Below, one piece after another: positions 33,735-42,880 of a stretch of DNA of 48,444 nucleotides. Within the stretch, counting starts at the first letter, position 1. Each line of letters opens with the position of its first letter. A program made the position numbers and the translations under genes. The stretch is from assembly GCA_017438745.1 (NCBI GenBank), contig JAFRUS010000101.1:1-48444 (forward strand), read 5' to 3'. The notes below the pieces were generated by a model, which saw only the letters and a program-made list of their open reading frames with translations, searched no databases and was not told where the DNA came from. Source of the DNA: Oscillospiraceae bacterium (GTDB lineage: Bacteria > Bacillota > Clostridia > Oscillospirales > Ruminococcaceae).

Positions 33735-35192
33735 ATGTATTGTGTTAAATGCGGTAAATTTCTTGATAATGACGACCGTTTCTGTCCGGCCTGCGGAAAA
33801 AGCAATCCGGACTATTTATTCTGTATGAAATGCGGCAAACCGCTTGACAGCAAGACCCGTTTCTGCTCGGGATGCGGTTCCCAGAACCCGAATTTTGATT
33901 ATGATCCGTATACTCCCGGTATAAACCCTCCTCCAGCCGGATATAACGGCGAAGCAGGATTTAACGGTGGTCAGAATTACGATCCGAATCCTATGAATAA
34001 CCAGAACTTTGCCCGGAACACAGCACAGGACGTGACACCTCAGAGTTACGGTCAGACTATATCACCGTATGCTGATGATCCTGTCCCGAACGCACAGGCA
34101 AAAGCCGCACAGAACAGTGTTCCTCCGGTATATACAGCTGAAAACGCCAATGCTGTAGGCTTTGTAAATCCAGGAACTCCTGCAGCGGATAATAACGGAA
34201 GTATAAATAACACTAACATTAACGGCATAAAAAATAATAAAAAGACGGGGCATATCGTAGCTGCCGGAATAGCCGTAATGATCGCAGCAATAGCCGGTAT
34301 CACCATAGCTGGTGCTAAAATCGGTCAGCAAATTGAACGCGGACCTTCTCCGCGGAACCACAGCTACAGTGATGACTATGTACCAAAGGAATACACTTTT
34401 AATCCTTTGAACAATATAAAAGAACCGGAAGTCATCTGGGAAACGGACACTGTGAAGGTCTCCACTCTGAATATCATCCACGACAGCAGTTTCTCCTCCA
34501 GTGCAAAACTTCAGCTTCAGATCGAAAACAAATCCGATAATGATATTCTTGTAAGAACTGATAAAGTTCTCATAAACGGTTATGATGTTAACGCATCCGT
34601 TTATGAGTCCGTTTCCAAAAAAAGTACAGTCACTGACTCTGTTTACATTGACCTTGATATACTTGAAAAACTGAATATTGAAAACATAAACAATATCGAC
34701 CTGTGGTTTGAAGCCGAGAATAAAACAGACTACAAAGTGATCGAAACATCGGAAAAGATCACAGTTGAAACGAAGAACACTGCTGACAACGAACCTTTTG
34801 TACCGGATACGATCTTATTCGATCAGAACGGTGTAAGGATTGGTTACTACGGAACAGAATATTCAAGCCACTACGATAACTCCGTGAATATTGAAGTTTA
34901 TTTTGAAAACAATACAGATAAAATAATCGACTTTGATCTGGATTCATTTCAGATCAACGGCAAGGATATCAAACCGTACCAGCATGCAGTATTATATCCG
35001 GAATCAAAAGGTATCTTTGACTTCTGGTTATCCGAAGAAAAATTAGAAACGATCCGTGTTGACTCTGTCGAAGATATTGATGAAATAGTATTTTCAGTGG
35101 AGGGGACACATCAGACTGAAGATGCAGAAACGCACCGTCCGAAAACTGAGACGGTCTTCAGCACAGGTGATCTGAAAGTCTCAACTCATTAA
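33735..35192 (+). CDS. double zinc-ribbon membrane protein
   Basis: A 485-residue protein: two zinc ribbons (CVKCGK..CPACGK at ~3-21; CMKCGK..CSGCGS at ~30-48), an Asn/Pro-rich disordered linker (~55-165), a membrane helix (HIVAAGIAVMIAAIAGITIA, ~173-192), then two tandem beta-rich extracellular units (~225-345 and ~350-465) with SAKLQLQIENKSD and VNIEVYFENNTDK. The last residues (TVFSTGDLKVSTH) match the opening of a further unit, so the gene may be shortened. GGAG precedes the ATG. Function unknown; similar proteins occur as cell-surface sensors or anchors. Confidence 0.8.
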   Translation: MYCVKCGKFLDNDDRFCPACGKSNPDYLFCMKCGKPLDSKTRFCSGCGSQNPNFDYDPYTPGINPPPAGYNGEAGFNGGQNYDPNPMNNQNFARNTAQDVTPQSYGQTISPYADDPVPNAQAKAAQNSVPPVYTAENANAVGFVNPGTPAADNNGSINNTNINGIKNNKKTGHIVAAGIAVMIAAIAGITIAGAKIGQQIERGPSPRNHSYSDDYVPKEYTFNPLNNIKEPEVIWETDTVKVSTLNIIHDSSFSSSAKLQLQIENKSDNDILVRTDKVLINGYDVNASVYESVSKKSTVTDSVYIDLDILEKLNIENINNIDLWFEAENKTDYKVIETSEKITVETKNTADNEPFVPDTILFDQNGVRIGYYGTEYSSHYDNSVNIEVYFENNTDKIIDFDLDSFQINGKDIKPYQHAVLYPESKGIFDFWLSEEKLETIRVDSVEDIDEIVFSVEGTHQTEDAETHRPKTETVFSTGDLKVSTH

Positions 35193-35248
35193 CTTTCCTG
35201 TATTCAGCACATACTTCACACTGATCTGAAATAATTCATTCACAGCAT

Positions 35249-35291
35249 AAAAAAGCTTCGCACCTTTTACGGTACGAAGCTTTTCTTTTTT
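35249..35291. terminator. bidirectional terminator
   Basis: AAAAGCTTCG pairs with CGAAGCTTTT, with A and T runs on the two sides. It lies between the plus-strand zinc-ribbon gene and the minus-strand ABC operon and can serve both. Confidence 0.85.
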
Positions 35292-35374
35292 CAGGAAATA
35301 CTGTTCCGTGGCGAAACCACGCAATACCCGCCTCAGCAAATACGGCGGAGTCTGATTCCCTGTTTGATCAGTAC

Positions 35375-36682
35375 TTATGCTTTGCTCTTTTTAGCATTGC
35401 GGAGCATCTTTATCACGTCTTTTATCTTAACCGGTTCTCCGCGGTAAAGGACGAGGAGCTTGTATACTTTCGCTGCAAGGAAAACCACTGCAGCAGTGGC
35501 GATCACCATAAGCACGATGCTGATCAGTGCTGTCGGCATCGTTATATTTCCGACTATAATATCGGCAGGAACGGTAAACGGCGCTGTGAACGGAACGTAA
35601 CGAAGGATCTTCAGCATATGGTCGTTGCCGTTTAACTGATTGAAGTACGGGAACATCCAGCAGGCAACAACTGCCAAAGTATATATTCCGAAATAATTGC
35701 TTATCTCTTCAGTTTTTGAAGCAAATGAACCTGTGAAGGCCGCAAGAGCAACGTAGAGAAGAAAACCTATTGCAATTGCAATAATGCCGGTCACTGCAGC
35801 CGGAACTGTAAATCCGCCCTGAGCTGATAACTTGTCGAGCACTTCGCCGATTGCCTTTTCTGCTGAAGCTGAGCCGGATAATCCAATGGCCACGCCTGCA
35901 ACGGCAGCTGCTATCCAGACGAAGAACTGAAGAATGGCTGCAAAATACATGCCGAGTATCTTTCCGAAAATAAGGTCATACGGTTTGGTGAAAACCAGCA
36001 GTGACTCCATCATCTTTGAGTCCTTTTCAACTACGATGCATCTTGCAACGCTCTGACCGTAGATGCAGAGCATCATGTAGAGAACTATACCTGTAAGTAC
36101 AGGAATAACGTTCTTTAGCATGTGGTCTGCAAAGGAGCTTTCGTCCTCGCCTGCAACGCTTGTTTCCATCTTTGTTCCGGTAAAATATTCAGCCTTCTGA
36201 TCTTCCGTAAGACCGGCTGCATCGCTTAATACAAAACTGATATTGTTCTCAACAAAAGTCGCAAAACGCTTTGCCTGCTTGCCGGAATCATCAAAGTTTT
36301 CAGGTTTTATGATTCTTGAACGAAGATCTTCTCCCTCTTCGTCATCCTTCACTTCAAGCACAATAGTGTGATCCCCGTCAGCCGCAGCCTTTTCAACCGC
36401 CTCTTCCACTGTACATTCGACATTTTCAAAAACAACATCCTTGTAGAACAGATTGTCCGGCTGACAAAGATCATCATAGGAGATGCCCTTAAGAGAACTT
36501 GAGTCGCAGACATAAACCTTTTTTACTGTGGTAGGCATATCGCTGCTTTCGTCAAATTTATCTGCAAGCTTGAATCCTCCTATCCCAAGAATGAGCAGGA
36601 TCACTGCTATTATCAGAGTTGATAATCTGTAGGAAGCAGTCTCAGTATGACGAAGGAATGTAAATTTCATTATCTTTCCCAT
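35375..36682 (-). CDS. ABC-2 type transporter permease (second subunit)
   Basis: A 435-residue NatB-like permease: one N-terminal helix (~22-40), a large extracytoplasmic loop (~45-200), then five or six helices from ~200 to 410. Starts 4 bases after the first permease, so it completes a three-gene operon (ATPase, permease, permease). Substrate unknown; relatives export Na+ or small antibiotics. Confidence 0.87.
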   Translation of the reverse strand: MGKIMKFTFLRHTETASYRLSTLIIAVILLILGIGGFKLADKFDESSDMPTTVKKVYVCDSSSLKGISYDDLCQPDNLFYKDVVFENVECTVEEAVEKAAADGDHTIVLEVKDDEEGEDLRSRIIKPENFDDSGKQAKRFATFVENNISFVLSDAAGLTEDQKAEYFTGTKMETSVAGEDESSFADHMLKNVIPVLTGIVLYMMLCIYGQSVARCIVVEKDSKMMESLLVFTKPYDLIFGKILGMYFAAILQFFVWIAAAVAGVAIGLSGSASAEKAIGEVLDKLSAQGGFTVPAAVTGIIAIAIGFLLYVALAAFTGSFASKTEEISNYFGIYTLAVVACWMFPYFNQLNGNDHMLKILRYVPFTAPFTVPADIIVGNITMPTALISIVLMVIATAAVVFLAAKVYKLLVLYRGEPVKIKDVIKMLRNAKKSKA

Positions 36683-36686
36683 GATA

Positions 36687-38099
36687 TCACACCGTTCCTT
36701 TCTGAGACTTTGAGATCTCCAGAAGATTCGTGAGCTTCAGGCGTTCGCCGTTGTGATAAACGAGAACATGGTAAACCTTTGCTGCGAATCTGAACAGGAA
36801 TACTGTAAGCAGGATAAGTTCAGCCCAGAGAATCAGAACATCGGAGAAACCGGCCTTTCCGAACATGAAATGCACCGGCACCATGTATATTCCCGAGAAC
36901 GGGAACAGATATGCTACTTCAGTAAGCACCGGATTGTTTGCGATTGCAGCTCCCATTGCGAGATAAACACCTGCAACCGATGAAAGTGCAATAAATGAAC
37001 TTGCGTTTGAAAGATCATCCATGCTGCTGCATGATGCACCTGTAATACCTGATATGATCGAATAGAAAACGAATGCGAGCACAGTAGTGATTATTACAAT
37101 TCCGATACCTGCAAATATTCTTACAGGGTCGATATTCATATCGTTTACTGTTAAAGATTCCGGATCGATCTCCATGCCGTTTCCGGAATTCTGAATGTTC
37201 GCCATTCCTTCAGTAATAACACTTGAAAACTTCTTTGCTGTTAATGCTGTGGTTACGACACCTGAGATCATACCGCAGAAAAGCATTATTACCGCATTTA
37301 CGACAAGTACAACTATCGTTCCGACGATCTTGCCCACAATAATTGCAAGCGGACGTACCGTGAGAAGAAGCGTTTCAATTACCTTTGAGGATTTTTCCGT
37401 AACAAGGCTGACAGCAATCTTCTGGCTTGAAACAAGAACGATCATCATTACTATCATGGAGTAGAATATTACCGCCGACATTGTAACTGCATCAAAGTCA
37501 TCGTCCTTGTCTTCTGATATATCTGCTGCGTCCACAGTCTGGACAGATACATCAGAATCCATCCTGCTTATCTGCTCTTCAGTAAAACCGCTGTACGCAA
37601 GACGACTGTTAAAGAAAAATTTCTTTACTGAATCAGAAAGCGAATCCATTTCCATAGAACTTATCTCGCTGTCCTTTGATCTGAAAAGTGCTATTCTGTA
37701 CTTGGCTTCATCTTCACCTTCAATCTGCTGTTTTCCGTAGATGTGCATGAAAATGTCCCTTGTAGGTTCGTTTTTCATTTTTTCATGGATCGCATCCTCA
37801 TCCACGCCGGATGTGATGAAGTTTATCTTTTCGTAATCCGCATTTTCCTTTACGAATTCCTTTTCATCAAAAGTAATGTCCGTGTCGTTGAGAATGTAGA
37901 TATTCTCTATCTTGCATCCACCCAGGTCTTCAACAACTTCTTCAATCTTGCTGCCTCCGGCAAGAGCAAGGATCGGACCTGCAAACAGTATGAACAGGCA
38001 GACTATAACAAGGCCTATGACCGTGCCTTTGCTTTTGTAATTCTGAGCTATGGTGAAGGCACAGACCTTCTGCCATCCCGTGAGATCACTTTTCTTCAT
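36687..38099 (-). CDS. ABC-2 type transporter permease (first subunit)
   Basis: A 470-residue permease with one N-terminal helix (~28-48), a large outside loop and a C-terminal bundle of helices; the same architecture as the following gene. The start MKKSDLTGWQKV at 38099 overlaps the ATPase gene by 14 bases; an open frame to 38156 lies inside that gene and lacks a ribosome site. Confidence 0.87.
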   Translation of the reverse strand: MKKSDLTGWQKVCAFTIAQNYKSKGTVIGLVIVCLFILFAGPILALAGGSKIEEVVEDLGGCKIENIYILNDTDITFDEKEFVKENADYEKINFITSGVDEDAIHEKMKNEPTRDIFMHIYGKQQIEGEDEAKYRIALFRSKDSEISSMEMDSLSDSVKKFFFNSRLAYSGFTEEQISRMDSDVSVQTVDAADISEDKDDDFDAVTMSAVIFYSMIVMMIVLVSSQKIAVSLVTEKSSKVIETLLLTVRPLAIIVGKIVGTIVVLVVNAVIMLFCGMISGVVTTALTAKKFSSVITEGMANIQNSGNGMEIDPESLTVNDMNIDPVRIFAGIGIVIITTVLAFVFYSIISGITGASCSSMDDLSNASSFIALSSVAGVYLAMGAAIANNPVLTEVAYLFPFSGIYMVPVHFMFGKAGFSDVLILWAELILLTVFLFRFAAKVYHVLVYHNGERLKLTNLLEISKSQKGTV

Positions 38100-39027
38100 T
38101 GACGGCACCAACCTTTTCAACAAAGATCTCGTGAAGCGAAGGCTCGCGGAGTTCAAACTTTACCACGACAATCTTGTTTGCAATGATCTTCGAAAGCAGT
38201 TCATTCGCCTGATCGTCGCCTGTTACCTTGAACTGATATTCAGTTTCCTTCTGACTCACAAGTGTTACTCCGCACTCTTCGGCCAGCGGAAGAACATCAC
38301 CCTCACACTTTACGAAAAGATTTACACGTCCGTAGCTCTTCTTGATGTCATTGAGATTGCCCTGAAGAACAGTTTTGCTCTTGTTGAGAATGGTTATGTC
38401 AGTACAGAATTCCTCAATAGTCGGCATCTGGTGGCTCGACATTATAAGGAACTTTTCCTTTGCTATCTGTTCATGGATAACTGACTTGAAAAGGTCAGTA
38501 TTTACAGGATCAAGACCGCTTAACGGCTCGTCGAGTATCAGAAGTTCCGGATCAGAGATGAGTGCTGAGATAAGCTGTATCTTCTGCTGATTACCTTTCG
38601 AAAGCTGTTCCGGCTTCTTCGGCGGTATCTTTCTTCCCTTGCTTGTTTTTCCCGGATAGATGTATTCTTCAACTTCAAAACGTTCAGCCCAGTATTTTAT
38701 CCTTTTCTGTGCTTCGCCCTTCGGCACGTTTCTTAATGAAGCAAAGTAAAGAAGCTGATCCATGAGTGAATACTTAGGATACAGTCCGCGCTCCTCGGCA
38801 AGATATCCGACGTTGCACGTAACGGAATCCAGTGGTTTTCCTTTCCACAGCACCTCACCGGTGTCGTGCGCAAGCATACCAAGCATCATTCTGATCGATG
38901 TTGTCTTTCCGGCACCGTTGGTACCAAGGAGCGCATACACACCCGGTTCGTTCATCACGAAATTAAGGTTGTCCACGACTGTCTTTTCTCCGTATTTTTT
39001 AGACAGTTCTTTTACTTCCAGTGACAT
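38086..39027 (-). CDS. ABC transporter ATP-binding protein (NatA-like)
   Basis: A 313-residue ATPase. Walker A GTNGAGKTT (~35-43), signature LSKGNQQKI (~136), Walker B LLILDEPLSGLD (~157-168) and H-loop SSHQMP are intact, and a ~85-residue C-terminal domain follows as in NatA/DrrA. It energises the two permeases downstream. RBS GGAGGAG precedes the ATG; the promoter and a palindromic operator lie just upstream. Confidence 0.93.
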   Translation of the reverse strand: MSLEVKELSKKYGEKTVVDNLNFVMNEPGVYALLGTNGAGKTTSIRMMLGMLAHDTGEVLWKGKPLDSVTCNVGYLAEERGLYPKYSLMDQLLYFASLRNVPKGEAQKRIKYWAERFEVEEYIYPGKTSKGRKIPPKKPEQLSKGNQQKIQLISALISDPELLILDEPLSGLDPVNTDLFKSVIHEQIAKEKFLIMSSHQMPTIEEFCTDITILNKSKTVLQGNLNDIKKSYGRVNLFVKCEGDVLPLAEECGVTLVSQKETEYQFKVTGDDQANELLSKIIANKIVVVKFELREPSLHEIFVEKVGAVNEEK

Positions 39028-39066
39028 TATTATCTCCTCCTCTAAATGTCCGATAATACTTTATCG

Positions 39067-39084
39067 TGTATGAGTATACATACA
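39067..39084. promoter_or_regulatory. palindromic operator candidate of the ABC operon
   Basis: TGTATG - 6 bases - CATACA is a perfect inverted repeat located at the predicted transcription start, where a bound repressor would block the promoter. GntR/YtrA-type regulators often control such exporters, but none is encoded nearby. Confidence 0.5.
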
Positions 39085-39085
39085 A

Positions 39086-39114
39086 ATTATATCACAACAA
39101 AAAATTTATTTCAA
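39086..39114 (-). promoter_or_regulatory. promoter of the ABC operon
   Basis: TTGAAA (39114-39109), 17 bases, TATAAT (39091-39086). Confidence 0.85.
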
Positions 39115-39117
39115 CAC

Positions 39118-39153
39118 AAAAAGAACCGTGACCAGTACCCGGCTGATCACGGC
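39118..39153 (-). terminator. terminator upstream of the ABC promoter
   Basis: GCCGTGATCAG and CTGGTCACGG pair around CCGGGTA, followed by TTCTTTTT on the minus strand. It closes the 39289/39516 transcription unit. Confidence 0.8.
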
Positions 39154-39177
39154 ATAATAACTATTTCTTAATGAAAA

Positions 39178-39264
39178 GCTGATTTATTAATAAATCAGCG
39201 CGGGTGCGGGGCGAAGCCCCGCAATCTCCAACCCCAGCAATCCGGCGAAGCCGGATTGCCGGCT
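39178..39264. repeat. palindromic repeat, copy 2
   Basis: Three hairpins in a row: GCTGATTTAT..TAAATCAGC, GCGGGGCGAAGCCCCGC (39206-39222) and GCAATCCGGC-GAA-GCCGGATTGC (39237-39259). Same order and cores as the copy at 42764. Confidence 0.85.
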
Positions 39265-39288
39265 TAATTCCTTAATTATTTCTTATCT

Positions 39289-39474
39289 TTAACGAAAGGA
39301 TAAGTCGGCATTTTTAGTGATAGAACTGATCCTTCTGTTCTGATCCATCACTCTGTCCAGCCTTTTCTGCATCTGTGAATAACGGAACTGTTCGTCATTC
39401 CGAATATCCATCATGTCGTCCTGTTCCTCCAGAAAATCCAGAGTTACATCTGATAAAAAATCCTTTTTTTCCAT
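39289..39474 (-). CDS. small hypothetical acidic protein
   Basis: A 61-residue protein (MEKKDFLSDVTLDFLEEQDD ... NADLSFR) with no membrane segment and a likely helical middle (FRYSQMQKRLDRVMDQN). AAGGAGGGG lies 6 bases before the ATG at 39474. It follows the Pro/Glu-rich gene by about 40 bases and is probably co-transcribed. No family recognised. Confidence 0.65.
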   Translation of the reverse strand: MEKKDFLSDVTLDFLEEQDDMMDIRNDEQFRYSQMQKRLDRVMDQNRRISSITKNADLSFR

Positions 39475-39515
39475 ACAATTCCCCTCCTTGATCATAAATC
39501 AAATCCTTTTCACTT

Positions 39516-40418
39516 TTACTCCTGACCGGCCTCCGGTGCAGGTGCTTCAGCCTGAGGTTCAGGCTGTGGTTCCGGCTCCGGTTCTGGTTCCGGCTGTGGT
39601 TCAGGTTCCTGTACTGACGGTTCGACTGACGGCGGATCCGGCTCCTGAACGGATGGTTCAACAGACGGTGGATCCGGTTCAACTGACGGTGCAGGTGCTT
39701 CTGTTACCGGGTTTACCGACGGTGCTTCAGTTACCGGTGCTGCCGCTGCAGTCACCTTTGCTGTTGCCGACGGTTTGATCGAAGCTCCCGCCGCAGCTGT
39801 AGTAGTTTTAGGAGCTGACCACGATTTTTTAGTAGTAACTGCTTCGGTTTCTTCCTCTTCTTCCCACTTCCAGTTCCATGACGGTGCTGAAGTGAATCCT
39901 ACTGAGGTTGTTACTCCGTCAGTTACTCCAGGTGCCTCAGTATTCTTTGGAATTCTTGATTCCTTAACGGTTATCTGAACATTGTAAGCGTAGAAAATAT
40001 CGCCGTTGATCTTCGGAATCGAAGCAACTATCATAACATTTCCTATGCCCGGCTGTTCAAGCGTACGCATCGTACGTCCGTCGTCGAACACGACACTGAG
40101 GTCATCAAAATTGTAACTTTCGATCATAACTGTGGCATTGTCAGCGAGTCCTGATGACTTTGCCAGAGCTCTTCGAAGTGTATCTTTTGCTGCAAAAGGT
40201 TCTTCAGCGTATATTTCTGTATCTGAGCTGTACGAACCCATATAAACCGCTTCACCGATTATATCCGATATTTTCATCATCGGCTGTGAAGAACTGGTTC
40301 CTGTGTTACTGTCATTGTTTTTCTTATTGTCATGCGGAAGGATAAACCATATTGCTGTTGTAAACACCGCAAGAACCATAAAAACAAGAAAAGCTATTGC
40401 TATATTTCTCCTGAACAT
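39516..40418 (-). CDS. membrane-anchored protein with Pro/Glu repeat tail
   Basis: A 300-residue protein: short N-terminus, one membrane helix (~7-27), an extracellular domain of ~120 residues (SDIIGEAVYMGSYSSDTEIY; YNFDDLSVVFDDGRTMRTL), then a long Thr/Ala- and Pro/Glu-rich tail with tandem units such as DPPSVEPSVQEP and PEPEPEP (~200-295). The tail may span the cell wall. No known domain is recognised. It has its own promoter. Confidence 0.7.
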   Translation of the reverse strand: MFRRNIAIAFLVFMVLAVFTTAIWFILPHDNKKNNDSNTGTSSSQPMMKISDIIGEAVYMGSYSSDTEIYAEEPFAAKDTLRRALAKSSGLADNATVMIESYNFDDLSVVFDDGRTMRTLEQPGIGNVMIVASIPKINGDIFYAYNVQITVKESRIPKNTEAPGVTDGVTTSVGFTSAPSWNWKWEEEEETEAVTTKKSWSAPKTTTAAAGASIKPSATAKVTAAAAPVTEAPSVNPVTEAPAPSVEPDPPSVEPSVQEPDPPSVEPSVQEPEPQPEPEPEPEPQPEPQAEAPAPEAGQE

Positions 40419-40488
40419 TTTCTCATGTCCCCCGAATTTTTGTCGTTTTCCTTCTTAATCTTCTATAAGGGTGACCCCTCTATAAAAA

Positions 40489-40517
40489 ATTATATCACGT
40501 ATAAAATCCTTTGTCAA
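40489..40517 (-). promoter_or_regulatory. promoter of the Pro/Glu-rich gene
   Basis: TTGACA (40517-40512), 17 bases, TATAAT (40494-40489), a full consensus match, placed directly after the tex stop codon. Confidence 0.88.
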
Positions 40518-40519
40518 CG

Positions 40520-42676
40520 TCATTTACCAAGTCTCATTGTAAGACTTATACGTTTCTTTTTGACATCTACGCCAAGAACTCTGACTTTGACAACTTCCCC
40601 AACCTTTACCGCTTCAAGAGGATGCTTTATGTAACGGTCGCAGATCTGTGAGATGTGAACAAGACCGTCTTCGTGAACACCGATATCAACGAAAACACCG
40701 AAGTCGATGACGTTTCTTACAGTGCCCATAAACTCCATACCTTCCTTAAGATCGGTGATCTCCATTATGTCACCGCTTCTCATAAGCGGAGGCGGAAGCT
40801 CGTCACGAAGGTCACGTCCCGGCTTCTGAAGTTCTGATACGATGTCCTTAAGCGTTGGAACACCGATGTCGAGCTTTTTGCTGATCGCAGAAATGCCGAT
40901 CTTGTCAGCTCTTGACTTTATGTCACATGACTTGCCTGCAGTTATATCTGCAAGGCTGAAGCCGCATTCCTCGATAAGCTTCATAGCAGCGTCGTAGCTT
41001 TCCGGATGTACTGCAGTATTGTCCAGAGGATTCTTTCCGTTACGGACTCTTAAGAAGCCGGCACACTGTTCGAATGCCTTCTGACCAAGCTTCGGAACCT
41101 TGAGAAGCTGCTTTCTGTCCGTGAACTCACCGTTTTCCTCACGGTATGCAACGATATTCTTTGCGATAGATGCGTTGATACCTGCAACATATGAAAGAAG
41201 TGAATGTGAAGATGTGTTAAGGTCAACACCTACCGAGTTTACGCATGATTCAACCACACCGCCGAGTGCCTCGTTAAGTCTTGCCTTCGGCATGTCGTGC
41301 TGATACTGACCTACACCGATAGCCTTCGGTTCGATCTTTACAAGTTCCGCAAGCGGATCCTGAAGTCTTCTTGCAATGGAAACCGCACTTCTGAGTGAAA
41401 CGTCGTAATCCGGGAATTCTTCAGCTGCAAGCTTTGATGCTGAGTAAACTGAAGCGCCTGCCTCGCTTACTACCATGTAGCTTACCTTCTGGTCAATCTC
41501 CTTTAATATTTCTGCAACAACGGCTTCTGATTCTCTTGATGCAGTACCGTTTCCTATCGCGATAGTATTTACTTTCTGGTTTATGATTATTCTCTTGAGC
41601 TTCTGCTTTTCCTTTTCGATTCTGTCGGCAGAACCCATTGAGATGTGGACTACGTCCGTGTAGAGTACCTTTCCTGTATGATCAACGACTGCCACCTTGC
41701 ATCCCGTTCTGAAACCAGGGTCAAGTCCGAGTGTGACTGTGTTCTTGATCGGCGGCTGGAGAAGGAGCTGTCTTAAGTTTTCGGCAAATACCTTGATAGC
41801 CTGCTCCTGTGCATTTTCTGAAAGCACTGATCTTATTTCACGTTCGATGGACGGGAAAATAAGTCTCTTGTAACTGTCATCGGCAGCGGCTTCAACTATG
41901 GAAGCTGCTGCACTCTGGTTCTTTACGTACTTGTTTGCACACATTGCAGCCGGTGTATCATCCGGTGCAGCGATGCTCACCTTAAGGAAGTCTTCCTTTT
42001 CGCCGCGGTCAAGTGCAAGTATTCTGTGGTTTGCAGTCTTGGCAACAGGTTCGGAAAAATCGTAGTAGTTTTCGTAAACGCTCTCCGCATTTTCATCGGC
42101 AGCCTTTGAAACTATAATACCGTTCTTAAGGAAATATGAACGGAGCATCTTTCTGAGTTCAGCGTCGTCAGATATGTTTTCAGCAATGATATCTGATGCA
42201 CCGGCAAGTGCGTCTTCAGCAGTTTCAACACCCTTTTCGGCATCGATATATTTTGCTGCCTCGGCATTCGGCTCAGAGCCCTTGTTCTGAGCCATGATAT
42301 ACTCAGCAAGAGGTTCAAGTCCTTTTTCCTTTGCAATGCCGGCTCTTGTCTTTCTCTTCGGCTTGTACGGACGGTAAAGGTCCTCGGCTTCCACGAGAGT
42401 ACGTGCATTGCTGATAGTCTGACGAAGTTCGTCAGTAAGCTTGCCCTGCTCGTCGATAAGTCCGATTATTTCTTCCTTTCTCTTTTCAAGATTACGCAGA
42501 TAAGTCATGCGGTCAAAGATCTCACGAAGTATCTGGTCATCAAGTGAACCTGTAACTTCCTTTCTGTATCGTGCAACGAAAGGAATGGTCTTTCCGTCAT
42601 CAAAAAGTGCAATAGTGTTATCGATCTGTTCCCTGCGAAGCTTGAATTCCTCCGCAAGCACCTGGTTTATATCCAT
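40520..42676 (-). CDS. tex: Tex family transcription accessory/RNA-binding protein
   Basis: A 718-residue Tex protein of usual length. N-terminal helical Tex region (TIPFVARYRKEVTGSLDDQI, ~30-49), YqgF/RuvC-like domain (LGLDPGFRTGCKVAVVD, ~318-334), helix-hairpin-helix motifs (NASIAKNIVAYREENG, ~500; FRKVPKLGQKAFEQC-like), and a C-terminal S1 RNA-binding domain (~645-714, GTVRNVIDFGVFVDIGVHEDG). It binds nucleic acid and affects transcription. RBS CAGGAGG precedes the ATG. Confidence 0.95.
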   Translation of the reverse strand: MDINQVLAEEFKLRREQIDNTIALFDDGKTIPFVARYRKEVTGSLDDQILREIFDRMTYLRNLEKRKEEIIGLIDEQGKLTDELRQTISNARTLVEAEDLYRPYKPKRKTRAGIAKEKGLEPLAEYIMAQNKGSEPNAEAAKYIDAEKGVETAEDALAGASDIIAENISDDAELRKMLRSYFLKNGIIVSKAADENAESVYENYYDFSEPVAKTANHRILALDRGEKEDFLKVSIAAPDDTPAAMCANKYVKNQSAAASIVEAAADDSYKRLIFPSIEREIRSVLSENAQEQAIKVFAENLRQLLLQPPIKNTVTLGLDPGFRTGCKVAVVDHTGKVLYTDVVHISMGSADRIEKEKQKLKRIIINQKVNTIAIGNGTASRESEAVVAEILKEIDQKVSYMVVSEAGASVYSASKLAAEEFPDYDVSLRSAVSIARRLQDPLAELVKIEPKAIGVGQYQHDMPKARLNEALGGVVESCVNSVGVDLNTSSHSLLSYVAGINASIAKNIVAYREENGEFTDRKQLLKVPKLGQKAFEQCAGFLRVRNGKNPLDNTAVHPESYDAAMKLIEECGFSLADITAGKSCDIKSRADKIGISAISKKLDIGVPTLKDIVSELQKPGRDLRDELPPPLMRSGDIMEITDLKEGMEFMGTVRNVIDFGVFVDIGVHEDGLVHISQICDRYIKHPLEAVKVGEVVKVRVLGVDVKKKRISLTMRLGK

Positions 42677-42763
42677 TATTATTCCTCCTGTATTTCCTTG
42701 TATATCTCAGCTCCGGCACGGCATATCTCTCCGCGCGCAGAGGCAGAATTGTCATTTGTTTCA

Positions 42764-42872
42764 GGAAAGCGCTGATTTATTCTTAAATCAGCGAAGGGTA
42801 CGGGGCGAAGCCCCGTTTTCCCTACTCCCGCAAATCCGGCGCAGCCGGATTTGCAATTAAATCAGTGTTTCC
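42764..42872. repeat. palindromic repeat, copy 3, with terminal inverted repeats
   Basis: A 109-base unit bounded by imperfect inverted ends GGAAAGCGCTGATTTA and TTAAATCAGTGTTTCC. It contains CGGGGCGAAGCCCCG (42801-42815) and GCAAATCCGGC-GCA-GCCGGATTTGC hairpins. The inverted ends make it look like a small non-autonomous mobile element. Confidence 0.8.
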
Positions 42873-42880
42873 TTAGTAAT

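Noticed and set aside
36687..38156. Earlier start of the first ABC permease at 38156
   Set aside because: The added residues overlap the ATPase gene and have no ribosome site; the ATG at 38099 overlaps the ATPase stop in the normal coupled way.
39413..39778. Plus-strand Pro/Val-rich frame opposite the Pro/Glu repeat tail
   Set aside because: It is the complement of low-complexity repeats, which stay open in several frames by composition.
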